Source of the DNA: Desulfomonile tiedjei
Lineage (GTDB): Bacteria; Desulfobacterota; Desulfomonilia; Desulfomonilales; Desulfomonilaceae
Length of the DNA stretch: 7,817 bases
Reading direction: 5' to 3'
Assembly (NCBI GenBank): GCA_020718965.1
Contig: DYRE01000094.1
Location: forward strand, 1 to 7,817
Both the position numbers and the translations under genes were made by a program. Shown here piece by piece: positions 1-6,430 of the stretch. Each line of letters starts with the position of its first letter. The first letter of the stretch is position 1. The notes below the pieces were generated by a model. That model had not been told where the DNA came from. It worked only from the letters and a program-made list of their open reading frames with translations, and did no database searches.

Positions 1-71
1 GGCTGGGTTATTAACGTAGGGAGCCGTCCCTGAAAATTCGTTCCGCACAAAAAAATAATTGCCTGGAAGAG

Positions 72-977
72 CTATCCCCGTGGATGGGTCCGTTTGTGTA
101 ATTCTTTCAGCCTAGTTTTCGCCACATGTGTGTAGATTTCTGTGGTAGATATATCTGAATGGCCTAGCATTAGCTGGACCGACCGCAAATCAGCGTCGTT
201 TTGGACGAGATGTGTGGCGAACGAATGTCTCAATGTGTGTGGCGAGATTTGTTTCGTGATGTCAGCTTTCCTGGCAATTTTTTTGATAATTTTCCAAAAG
301 GCCTGACGGGTCATATTGTGTCCTTTTCTCGTCACAAAAAGATGCTCGCTCCTCCTCAGCCCCAAAATCTTCGGCCTCGAGTTTTCATAATAATCGATTA
401 GTTTTTTTGACGCCACAAGCCCAAATGGAACAACCCTCTCTTTGGAACCCTTTCCCATCACAGTTACGCAACCTGTTTCGAAGTCCAGCCGGTACGTTTC
501 AAGGCCTACCAGTTCTGAAACCCTTAGCCCTGTTGCGTAGAGCAATTCAATCATGGCGTCGTCCCTAATGCCTTCGGGGCTTGAAATGTCTGCCGCAGCG
601 ATAAGGCGCTCAACCTCGTTTTGTTCGAGATAATGAGGGATGTGTTTCACCATCCTGGGTGTATCTATGTGTTCACAGGGATTCTGGCTGACCTCGCCGG
701 TGTCCATGAGAAATTTGAAGAATCCTCTCAAGCATGATAACCGTCGGGCCCTGGTTCTTGTGGACAGCTTCTGTCGATTAAGTAGTTCAAGAAAAAGCAG
801 GATATGTTCTCTTTCGATCTTGCTCGGCGCCTTGATGTCTCTCGATTTGAGAAACGACGAAAAGTCTCTGAGGTCAGAAGAATATGATTCCATTGTAAGG
901 TGAGCCAGGCCACGATTCACCAGCGTATGGTCCAGAAATCCCATTATGGTCAATTCCATCTGATCGATGTCTGACAA
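72..977 (-). CDS. xerD: Site-specific tyrosine recombinase XerD
   Basis: Tyrosine recombinase of 301 residues (E. coli XerD has 298). With XerC it resolves chromosome dimers at dif, normally under FtsK control at the division septum. An N-terminal SAM-like core-binding domain covers about residues 8-95 and the catalytic domain about 115-290. All six catalytic residues are visible: R152 in ATGLRVSE, K176 in the GKGSKE hairpin, H247 and R250 in HTLRHSFATHL, H273 in LGHSDIS and the nucleophile Y282 in IYTHV. Their spacing matches E. coli XerD almost exactly. LRSVQLMLGHSDISTTEIYTHV-like wording and the HPRG C-terminus favour XerD over XerC or an integron or phage integrase. The start is a TTG preceded by AGAAGGA; the next in-frame ATG (957-959) has no ribosome binding site. 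The gene lies 35 bp downstream of glnD on the same strand and is probably co-transcribed. Confidence 0.95.
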   Translation of the reverse strand: MSDIDQMELTIMGFLDHTLVNRGLAHLTMESYSSDLRDFSSFLKSRDIKAPSKIEREHILLFLELLNRQKLSTRTRARRLSCLRGFFKFLMDTGEVSQNPCEHIDTPRMVKHIPHYLEQNEVERLIAAADISSPEGIRDDAMIELLYATGLRVSELVGLETYRLDFETGCVTVMGKGSKERVVPFGLVASKKLIDYYENSRPKILGLRRSEHLFVTRKGHNMTRQAFWKIIKKIARKADITKQISPHTLRHSFATHLVQNDADLRSVQLMLGHSDISTTEIYTHVAKTRLKELHKRTHPRG

Positions 978-988
978 TGTATCCTTCT
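975..988 (-). promoter_or_regulatory. Ribosome binding site and TTG start of xerD
   Basis: On the minus strand AGAAGGA is followed by TACA and then TTG. The Shine-Dalgarno match is strong but the initiation codon is the weak TTG. The only nearby ATG, 18 nt further in, has no purine-rich motif upstream, so this site decides the start. Confidence 0.7.
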
Positions 989-1012
989 TTCATACAGATT
1001 GAATATCCTGGT

Positions 1013-3742
1013 TTAGAATGAAATCTGAGTTGGCGCAAGCGTGTCAGATGACATTTTTTCCATTTCGGTCAGATGTGTCAGCAACTCCAGCTTGATTGAA
1101 TCAAGCTCTTCGAAATCGATTATTTTGTTACCAGCTTCGTTTTGTACGTAAAAAATATCCGCAGCCTGGTCAACCTCCGTGGAAATTTTTGAAAGGATGA
1201 TGTTCAGATTAATCGCCCATAGTTTTCTGGTGATGTCATATAAAAGACCAGGCCGGTCATGTGCGTAAACCTCTATAATGGTTGCGCTATCGGATGTCGA
1301 ATTGTCGATTTCAACTTTGATGGGAAAACGAGGGTTTGATGTTCTGGAAAATACGCCTCTCGATTGTCTCCTTGACGCAACCAGGGTGTCAACGTCAGTT
1401 TCTCCAGATATGACTCTCTTGAAATCACTCTGAAAATTGTCCCACCTTGCGGGATCATCCAAGGGCCCTTCAGGTATATCATTCACATGCAGAGTTGAAA
1501 TAGCCAGGGAGCCATTGAGGTGTATCCAGGAACTGAGTATATTTATCTTGTTTGCTGAAAGCGTACCGGCAATCTTGTAGAAAAGACCTGGCTGGTCTCT
1601 GAGTATGAGCGTAATGGAACTATAGCCGGGTTTTCTGTGGTCTATTTTACTGGCTACCAGGTCACTGAGGCCAAGCGCGCCCTCTCCGGTTTCCGACAAT
1701 CTTTTCTCAACATCCATAAAATGGTCTGCAATAACTCCTGGGTAGAAGTCTAAGCAGTAACGGAGGGTTGCCCTGGAAAGAAATTCTTCAAGTCGCCTAC
1801 CCCGGTTTTTTTCTGGTATGAGGTCCCAAACCACTGCCTTGATCTGTGTCACCCAGTCGGAGAGATCGAGACCACCTTCTTCTTCTCCTTCAATTACATC
1901 AAGTGTTCTGTAATAAAGTTCCTCGAGCAGCATTTTTTTCCAGGAATTTATGGCAGTTGGCCCAACTGCTTTCAGGTCAGCGTAGGTAAGCAGGAGCAAC
2001 ATGTCCAGTCTGCGTTTCAGCATGACGTTTTCAGCAAAACGGCTAATGAGGGATTCGTCATGGATATCCTTCTTAAATGCTACATGAGTCATTGCGAGAT
2101 GGTTTCTGATGAGAAAGAGCACGTCATCAATATCTTCTCTTGCAAGGGACAGCCTCTCAAGAATAGGTCGGGCAATCTTTTCACCACGTATGTCATGCCC
2201 CGGACCGCTTCCCTTCGCTATGTCGTGAAACAGCGCCGCAAGTCTCAATACAACGGGCTTATCCAGCTTTGAGAATATTGTCTTCAGGAAGGACTCATCT
2301 TCTGTTCCGTTGGCTCGTTCCAATGCGTCTATGTTTTCGAGAACTGCTATCGTGTGGAGATCAACTGTATACTGATGATAGACATCGTATTGAGGAAGGA
2401 ACCTTATCCTAGCGAAATCGCTAATGAACAGCTCCAGGAAACCCACCTTCATCATTGTGTTGAGGGCCTTGGCTACGTTTCTTCCACACTCGAGTATTTC
2501 GATAAAGAGTTGGTTTTCCTCAGGGCCTGTTATCATATCAGTATCGAGACCTGAAATCTTGAGGCGAATTAGGTCCACTAGCCTGATATCCATATCACAC
2601 CCGGTTATTGCTATGAACTTAAAAGCCTGGAACAACTCCTTGGGATCTTTTCCGAAATCGTCAGGAATAAAATAGTTTATCCCGCCTGCTCCAATATAAA
2701 AGGATGAGTCTAATCGAAGCCTTTTGACGTCTGAAACCATCTTTGGTCTCAAAAACAACCTGGCTCGAGCAAGAATCTGACGTCCAAAAAAATCCATTGT
2801 GGCGGCGTGTTTGTAATATTCCCTCATGAAATTTTCTACGGCCGGCCTTTCAGGTGATTCGACAAATCCCATATCCTGGGCGATTATAGCCTGGCAATCG
2901 AACTTGAGACGATCATCCCGCCTTCCTTCGATAAAATGTAGCCGGGTCCTTGTTTCAGCAAGGAAATTTACACCTTCCTTGATTTCCATGACGGACTCTT
3001 CAGAATACAATCCAACCACAACAAGATCATCAAGCGTAGCGCATCCGAAGATCATTCGGGCGAGCCATGTCAGAAGCTGTATGTAACGCAGGGAGCCCGG
3101 CCCTTCTTTTAGGTGAGGTTCAAGCAGATAGATGGTATGGCCGAATTTCTGACGGGACTTTCTTATCTCCGCTTCAATTCTTAAATAAAGATCAAGTGGA
3201 TCCGACTCAATTATAAGGCGTTCCCGCTGCGCTGCAAGATCCCTGTAGATTTCAGGGTTTCCCCACACCCTCCGCATGTCCATCAAAGATGTTAGCACGG
3301 CAAGGTCCTTGTCCGCCTCCTGTCTGCACTCTTTAATGGTCCTTACAGAGTGGCCGAGTTCTATTCTTGCGTCCCACAGAAGATAGAGGATGCTCCTAAT
3401 GCCTCGGTATATGCCCTCAGGAGCATCCTCATGGCGTAAAAAGAGCAGATCTATGTCTGAATATGGGCTCATTTCCATGCGGCCATAGCCGCCCATTCCA
3501 AGCAGGGCTATCTCATTTCTCCAGTAACCCAGAAAGTGGTCACAGAGTTGACCCAACAATTCATCGTAAACAGGATTCATTTCGAATCCTCGTGGCGATG
3601 TCCGACCTTTGTCACGATAAATGTTTATGGCGTCCCGTATTATCTGAATCTGTTCCGACCTGTCATGCGTAGAAAAGATAAACCTCATTTTGTGATTGTC
3701 CTTTATTTTGTCAGCCCATGAATGACCATGCCGCCGGCCCAT
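1013..3742 (-). CDS. glnD: [Protein-PII] uridylyltransferase / uridylyl-removing enzyme GlnD
   Basis: Bifunctional nitrogen sensor that uridylylates PII (GlnB/GlnK) when glutamine is low and removes UMP when it is high. The 909 residues are close to the usual length and the domain order is complete. The nucleotidyltransferase domain has GGYGRMEMSPYSDIDLL (G84-G85, D96, D98). A GlnD-type helical region follows. The HD hydrolase domain has HQYTVDLHT near 456-464, LFHDIAKG with H506-D507, and a downstream acidic residue in YADLKAVGP near 588. Two ACT domains are glutamine-binding candidates: QPGLFYKIAGTL near 717-728 and RPGLLYDITRKL near 830-841. One oddity is that the usually invariant PGGLRD signature reads PGSLRY at 215-220. 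The ATG at 3740-3742 has only a weak ribosome binding site. An internal ATG at 3686-3688 (residue 19) has AAAGGA 10 nt upstream and may be the real start, giving 891 residues. The gene is followed closely by xerD. Confidence 0.96.
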   Translation of the reverse strand: MGRRHGHSWADKIKDNHKMRFIFSTHDRSEQIQIIRDAINIYRDKGRTSPRGFEMNPVYDELLGQLCDHFLGYWRNEIALLGMGGYGRMEMSPYSDIDLLFLRHEDAPEGIYRGIRSILYLLWDARIELGHSVRTIKECRQEADKDLAVLTSLMDMRRVWGNPEIYRDLAAQRERLIIESDPLDLYLRIEAEIRKSRQKFGHTIYLLEPHLKEGPGSLRYIQLLTWLARMIFGCATLDDLVVVGLYSEESVMEIKEGVNFLAETRTRLHFIEGRRDDRLKFDCQAIIAQDMGFVESPERPAVENFMREYYKHAATMDFFGRQILARARLFLRPKMVSDVKRLRLDSSFYIGAGGINYFIPDDFGKDPKELFQAFKFIAITGCDMDIRLVDLIRLKISGLDTDMITGPEENQLFIEILECGRNVAKALNTMMKVGFLELFISDFARIRFLPQYDVYHQYTVDLHTIAVLENIDALERANGTEDESFLKTIFSKLDKPVVLRLAALFHDIAKGSGPGHDIRGEKIARPILERLSLAREDIDDVLFLIRNHLAMTHVAFKKDIHDESLISRFAENVMLKRRLDMLLLLTYADLKAVGPTAINSWKKMLLEELYYRTLDVIEGEEEGGLDLSDWVTQIKAVVWDLIPEKNRGRRLEEFLSRATLRYCLDFYPGVIADHFMDVEKRLSETGEGALGLSDLVASKIDHRKPGYSSITLILRDQPGLFYKIAGTLSANKINILSSWIHLNGSLAISTLHVNDIPEGPLDDPARWDNFQSDFKRVISGETDVDTLVASRRQSRGVFSRTSNPRFPIKVEIDNSTSDSATIIEVYAHDRPGLLYDITRKLWAINLNIILSKISTEVDQAADIFYVQNEAGNKIIDFEELDSIKLELLTHLTEMEKMSSDTLAPTQISF
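3686..3704 (-). promoter_or_regulatory. Ribosome binding site before the alternative glnD start
   Basis: AAAGGA at 3704-3699 lies 10 nt before an in-frame ATG at 3688-3686. The longer start at 3742 has only AGG/TTGGG-like sequence upstream. This favours translation from residue 19 (MRFIFSTH), and the extra 18 residues would still leave the nucleotidyltransferase domain intact. Confidence 0.45.
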
Positions 3743-3889
3743 TTTGGCCCAACCTGTTCCAAGCGGCGTTTGGCCTCTACATGGTCACGCCAAATATACG
3801 CCAAGCTAAAGGAATCCGCTCCAACTTTTTGAAGCCCATTCAGGAGGGCTTGTCGGGAATCATCAAAGAATATATTGTCAAAGCAATAA

Positions 3890-3918
3890 GTTATAGTGAA
3901 TACATAAAGTATTGTAAT
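3890..3918 (-). promoter_or_regulatory. Candidate sigma-70-type promoter for glnD-xerD
   Basis: On the minus strand ATTACA (3918-3913, 4 of 6 matches to TTGACA) is followed after exactly 17 nt by TATAAC (3895-3890, 5 of 6 matches to TATAAT). The -35 element lies inside the 16-bp palindrome at 3910-3925, so a bound factor would compete with polymerase. This is motif matching only; the region is AT-rich, so chance matches are likely. Confidence 0.4.
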
Positions 3919-3925
3919 TACAATA
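3910..3925. promoter_or_regulatory. Perfect 16-bp palindrome, candidate operator
   Basis: TATTGTAATTACAATA is a perfect inverted repeat with no spacer. It overlaps the candidate glnD -35 element and ends 18 bp before the candidate omptin -35. The half-site TATTGTAA recurs at 3967-3974 across the omptin -10 element. This arrangement suits a dimeric DNA-binding regulator, but I cannot assign it to a family. Confidence 0.4.
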
Positions 3926-3943
3926 GGTAACGCCTTTTCGTCA

Positions 3944-3972
3944 TTGACTTGTTATCTCCCTTATGGTATTGT
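3944..3972 (+). promoter_or_regulatory. Candidate promoter for the omptin-family gene
   Basis: TTGACT (3944-3949, 5 of 6 matches) is separated by 17 nt from TATTGT (3967-3972, 4 of 6 matches), which also has the extended -10 dinucleotide TG one base upstream. Transcription would begin near 3979, leaving a leader of about 185 nt before the start codon. The -10 element coincides with a copy of the TATTGTAA half-site. Confidence 0.45.
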
Positions 3973-4035
3973 AAATATATTCCATATGTATTGAAATAGT
4001 TACCGTTGTTTTCTCGATTTCTTGTCGCATAACAG

Positions 4036-4052
4036 GTTTAATTTATTTAAAC
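4036..4052. repeat. AT-rich inverted repeat in the omptin leader
   Basis: GTTTAA-TTTAT-TTAAAC is a perfect 6-bp inverted repeat with a 5-nt centre, about 115 bp upstream of the start codon and downstream of the predicted promoter. It is too AT-rich to be a strong RNA hairpin and is not followed by a T run, so a protein-binding site is more likely than a terminator. Chance is also possible in this AT-rich stretch. Confidence 0.25.
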
Positions 4053-4164
4053 AGCGTACTGATTTCTATTGCTATATCCTGAAAAGCTTACAACCGGGAT
4101 GTTAATGCAGTCCTGGTTCCAGTAGAAATCTGTCAACGCTGTCTGTATTGAATGAAGGATAGGT

Positions 4165-5163
4165 ATGGTTTGCCGAACCGGTGTCGTCTTGCTGGCGACC
4201 GCCATAATATATCTATGTTCAGCCGTTTTGCCCACATCCCCCGCCGCGATGTACGACGAGGTTCTGGACACGGCTTCAGACCTTGTCTCAGGAGTTGGGG
4301 CAAAGAATTGGCAATATGATGTTGGAGTCAAAAAATTCTTTAACAGCTTTACTTCCTATCAGTTCCCGAATCCTTTTCCTCCCAATCAGGATCCCCTGAG
4401 TCGTCTTGAATTTCCAATTGATCAATGGTTCCTCGGTGGAGAATACGACTATAACACCAGGAACTGGTCTTTACAGTTCCAGAGTTGGATGAACCTCAAC
4501 GAGGAATCCAGAACCATGATGCAGGACAGTGACTGGGATAATGAAAATCAGCCATTCCAGAAAACTGTTTTCAGTGAATCCAAATGCAGGCTTGACAGCG
4601 GATGGCTCCTTGATCTCAAGCTGGTGTTAAAACCGGAATGGTCGATCTTCAGGACCCTGCGTCCTATAGCCGGTTTACGGTACCAGAGTTTTTCATTCAC
4701 CACTCATGATGGTTCACAGCTAGGCGTGGACGGACATTTAATGGATTTACCCGGTGACGGCATCAACTTCGACCAGACTTTTTATCATGGGTACTTTGGA
4801 GCGGAATTGGACACGAAGTTAAACACTTCGGGCATATTCAGGTCTTTCCCGACAATGAATCTTGAAGTGAGCATGGATTATGCTCTGGTCACGGCAAGAA
4901 ACGAGGATTTGCATCTTTTACGATCCGGCCGCCGAATAACCAATGACAATACAAGTGGTCACTGCTGGCACGCAGAGGCGACGGCTTCCTTTTATGTCAG
5001 ACGTAATATCAAAGGCTTGCTAAATGCCGATTTCAAACGAATCATAACCAATGGCGGTCATCAACTCACCAATAGTTTCTTTAACATAGATTTCTCATTT
5101 GATGGGGCCAGGGTCTGGTCGGACCAGCTCGCGGTCACCGCCGCTACTGAATTTATCTTCTGA
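4165..5163 (+). CDS. Omptin-family outer-membrane protease (beta-barrel)
   Basis: Predicted outer-membrane aspartyl-type protease of 332 residues related to OmpT and Pla. A signal peptide (hydrophobic 6-22, cleavage probably after SPAA at 25-28) precedes a barrel with alternating aromatic strands and a C-terminal Phe. Omptin landmarks appear in order: PLSRLEFP (77-84) matches the OmpT SQLDWK strand, then MMQDSDWDNENQP (118-130), AGLRYQSFSFT (169-179), INFDQTF (200-206), and ARNEDLHL (244-251). The four catalytic residues of OmpT (D83, D85, D210, H212) correspond to D121, D123, D248 and H250, with an identical 127-residue separation. The OmpT acids that set basic-residue specificity (E27, D208) are not kept: N246 replaces D208, and residues 53-75 contain no acid. 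An AAGGA ribosome binding site lies 5 nt before the ATG, and tandem TGA-TAG stops end the gene. The remaining uncertainty is whether it is an active protease or a family-like barrel with another role. Confidence 0.8.
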   Translation: MVCRTGVVLLATAIIYLCSAVLPTSPAAMYDEVLDTASDLVSGVGAKNWQYDVGVKKFFNSFTSYQFPNPFPPNQDPLSRLEFPIDQWFLGGEYDYNTRNWSLQFQSWMNLNEESRTMMQDSDWDNENQPFQKTVFSESKCRLDSGWLLDLKLVLKPEWSIFRTLRPIAGLRYQSFSFTTHDGSQLGVDGHLMDLPGDGINFDQTFYHGYFGAELDTKLNTSGIFRSFPTMNLEVSMDYALVTARNEDLHLLRSGRRITNDNTSGHCWHAEATASFYVRRNIKGLLNADFKRIITNGGHQLTNSFFNIDFSFDGARVWSDQLAVTAATEFIF

Positions 5164-5360
5164 TAGCATACAAAAAAGGTTGAACAAACAATTACATCAG
5201 AGGAATGGGGCGGGGCATACCATTTCGGTCAAGGATGTGGAAACATAGTGGCACGAAGGAAGTGACGGAACTGAGGGAGATTCCCGGCCTCATGGCTTCG
5301 ATCTAATTTGTTGGCCTGTATCTTGCCCGTGTCTGGAAAGTATCCTGTTAGTTTGAAAGT

Positions 5361-6266
5361 TTAGAAATAGATACCGAACTCGGCCCCGTAGAGTATCCAC
5401 TGCAGTTCAAGATCCCAGGGGCCATTGTTAGACGAGTCTATGCTACTGAGATTAAATGTTGTGTATTCCATTTTTAATCGCGTAAACAAATCAAAGCGGT
5501 AGATTTGAGGACGAAACACTACAGAAGCTCCGTAACTCTTATATGGTGATCCTTTTAGGGGGAAATCAGCCCAGGCTTCCAGGTGCATTGGGAAACCGAG
5601 TATCTCAGGGGGCACGTAGCGACCGTAGACCCCAATAGTCCAAGGCGCTGCAGCATTGAAGTCCGGACTCACTGGATCCACAATAGGATGAACCGTGCTT
5701 CTAAGATTATTGAATTTGAAATAAGGATCCGTAAGATAGAATTTCGCTCGCACTCCAGCAGCTAACCAAGGCCCCTGAATAATGTCCGCGTCACCAGACA
5801 GGATCACCGTATTAAAGAAGAATCCACCGCGATCGGCGCGGCGACTACGTGCTTCGAATATCTGATAATCGGCCTTTGCGGCAAAGCGCCATGCTCGAAA
5901 CTTGGCGAAGAAATCGTAGACTATTGGCCCGCCATCAAGGGATTGATGGTCGATCATAGGTTCTGTTTTGCCACCGTGGTCCCCGGGGCTATTGTCGAGA
6001 AGATCGTAAGTGGTTCCGTTACCCTTGAGTTTAATCTTTGTAAAAATTGGAGTGGAAAGGCCAATCCCGAACTCGCTCCGGAACGTGTCTCCAATACCGT
6101 TGGGCGGAAAGAGCGGACCAAACACCGATTCAATGGATTTCAGAGGTAGGAGTGAAGCAAAACCGAAATCCGTACCTTGAGCGTTGGAATGACTCTTATC
6201 CAGAGCCACCACCGCGAGGATTATCAAAATAAATAACGTAGCCTTTTTGAACGGGCTTTTAGGCAT
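5361..6266 (-). CDS. Exported outer-membrane beta-barrel protein of unknown function
   Basis: 301 residues from the ATG at 6264-6266, which has AAGGG about 4 nt upstream. A TTG 12 nt further up (6276-6278) would add four residues but lacks a ribosome binding site. A clear signal peptide has KK at 7-8, hydrophobic LFILIILAVVAL at 11-22 and probable cleavage after SNA at 27-29. The mature part has many short alternating aromatic strands (FFAKFRAWRFAAKADYQIF, WLAAGVRAKFYL, PWTIGVYGRYV) and ends ELQWILYGAEFGIYF. The C-terminal Phe, with no cysteine anywhere, fits a small outer-membrane barrel. I do not recognise the family and see no catalytic motif. It converges on the omptin-family gene across 197 bp with no obvious terminator, has its own candidate promoter, and is separated by 164 bp from hdrB. 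Confidence 0.8.
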   Translation of the reverse strand: MPKSPFKKATLFILIILAVVALDKSHSNAQGTDFGFASLLPLKSIESVFGPLFPPNGIGDTFRSEFGIGLSTPIFTKIKLKGNGTTYDLLDNSPGDHGGKTEPMIDHQSLDGGPIVYDFFAKFRAWRFAAKADYQIFEARSRRADRGGFFFNTVILSGDADIIQGPWLAAGVRAKFYLTDPYFKFNNLRSTVHPIVDPVSPDFNAAAPWTIGVYGRYVPPEILGFPMHLEAWADFPLKGSPYKSYGASVVFRPQIYRFDLFTRLKMEYTTFNLSSIDSSNNGPWDLELQWILYGAEFGIYF

Positions 6267-6278
6267 ACGGCCCTTCAA

Positions 6279-6300
6279 TCAGGTGAAATTGCTTACCTGA
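6279..6300 (-). promoter_or_regulatory. Inverted repeat in the 5' leader of the barrel gene
   Basis: TCAGGT, 10 nt, ACCTGA form a perfect 6-bp inverted repeat ending 12 bp upstream of the preferred ATG. Given the promoter predicted at 6306-6335, it would sit at the extreme 5' end of the mRNA. It could be a transcript-stabilising hairpin, an operator just downstream of the start site, or a structure affecting access to the adjacent ribosome binding site. Confidence 0.35.
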
Positions 6301-6305
6301 ACAGG

Positions 6306-6335
6306 ATTTAATCACACAACGGGCTGTTTCGTCAA
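6306..6335 (-). promoter_or_regulatory. Candidate promoter for the barrel gene
   Basis: On the minus strand TTGACG (6335-6330, 5 of 6 matches) is followed after 18 nt by TTAAAT (6311-6306, 4 of 6 matches), with an extended -10 TG one base upstream. It lies 40-70 bp before the start codon and after the hdrB stop codon, so the barrel gene can be transcribed independently of the hdr operon. Confidence 0.45.
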
Positions 6336-6430
6336 GATAAATAGACCCTGAGCGACCTGATCCGAACCCACTGAAAAGGAGTCCGGACCAGCCCAGGCAA
6401 GATTATTGGATATGAACAAAAAACGGAAAA

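Larger units (their letters stand above)
3703..3951 (-). other. Stop-free frame upstream of and overlapping the glnD 5' end, no normal start
   Basis: One minus-strand frame is open for 82 codons from just after a TAA (3954-3952) to a TAA at 3705-3703, which abuts the better glnD ribosome binding site. It begins with a hydrophobic stretch (LPIVITILYVFTITY) and ends in a protein-like segment containing NGLQKVGADSFSL, WRDHVEAKRRLE and KWAGGMVIHG. It contains no ATG, GTG or TTG before about codon 50. It could be the tail of a decayed gene, an unusual start, or chance. I do not recognise the product. Confidence 0.15.
3743..4164. other. AT-rich divergent intergenic region between glnD and the omptin gene
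   Basis: 422 bp separate two divergently transcribed genes. The stretch from about 3865 to 4055 is clearly more AT-rich than the flanking genes. It contains candidate sigma-70-type promoters in both directions, a perfect 16-bp palindrome, a second copy of the palindrome's half-site and an AT-rich inverted repeat, each listed separately. Both predicted leaders are long (roughly 140-195 nt). I see no tRNA, recognised riboswitch or convincing complete gene here. Confidence 0.6.

Noticed and set aside
14..58. Small hairpin AGGGA-GCCG-TCCCT (18-31) and a T7 run on the minus strand just after xerD
   Set aside because: In the xerD direction the T run comes before the stem, not after it, so it is not an intrinsic terminator; the stem is only 5 bp.
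72..977. Phage or integron integrase as an alternative to XerD, and a nearby dif or attachment site
   Set aside because: Length, catalytic spacing and the C-terminal sequence fit XerD, the gene is tied to glnD, and I see no direct repeats or dif-like 28-mer in the window.
3788..3803. Sigma-54-like GG-N10-GC element on the minus strand (TGGCGTATATTTGGCG) upstream of glnD
   Set aside because: Spacing is right, but several consensus positions between TGGC and the distal GC are wrong, and there is no sign of an enhancer-binding site. Chance is more likely.
3718..3930. 70-codon plus-strand frame in the glnD-omptin intergenic region
   Set aside because: No ribosome binding site, low-complexity AT-driven C-terminus, and it is antisense to the glnD leader and candidate promoter.
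4165..4260. Lipoprotein signal at C18 of the omptin-family protein
   Set aside because: The residues before C18 (IYL) do not make a lipobox, and a downstream SPAA site gives an ordinary signal-peptidase I cleavage.
4047..4331. 94-codon minus-strand frame overlapping the start of the omptin gene
   Set aside because: It is antisense to the signal peptide and first strands of the well-supported plus-strand gene, has no ribosome binding site and no recognisable protein features.
5204..5305. 33-codon plus-strand frame (starting MGRGIPFRSR) between the two barrel genes
   Set aside because: The purine motif directly abuts the ATG with no spacing, the peptide is very short and resembles nothing I know. 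The frame continues past its stop by chance.
5164..5360. Terminator expected between the convergent omptin and barrel genes
   Set aside because: Only a GGGA-GAT-TCCC micro-hairpin is visible, without a T run in either direction. I cannot support an intrinsic terminator.
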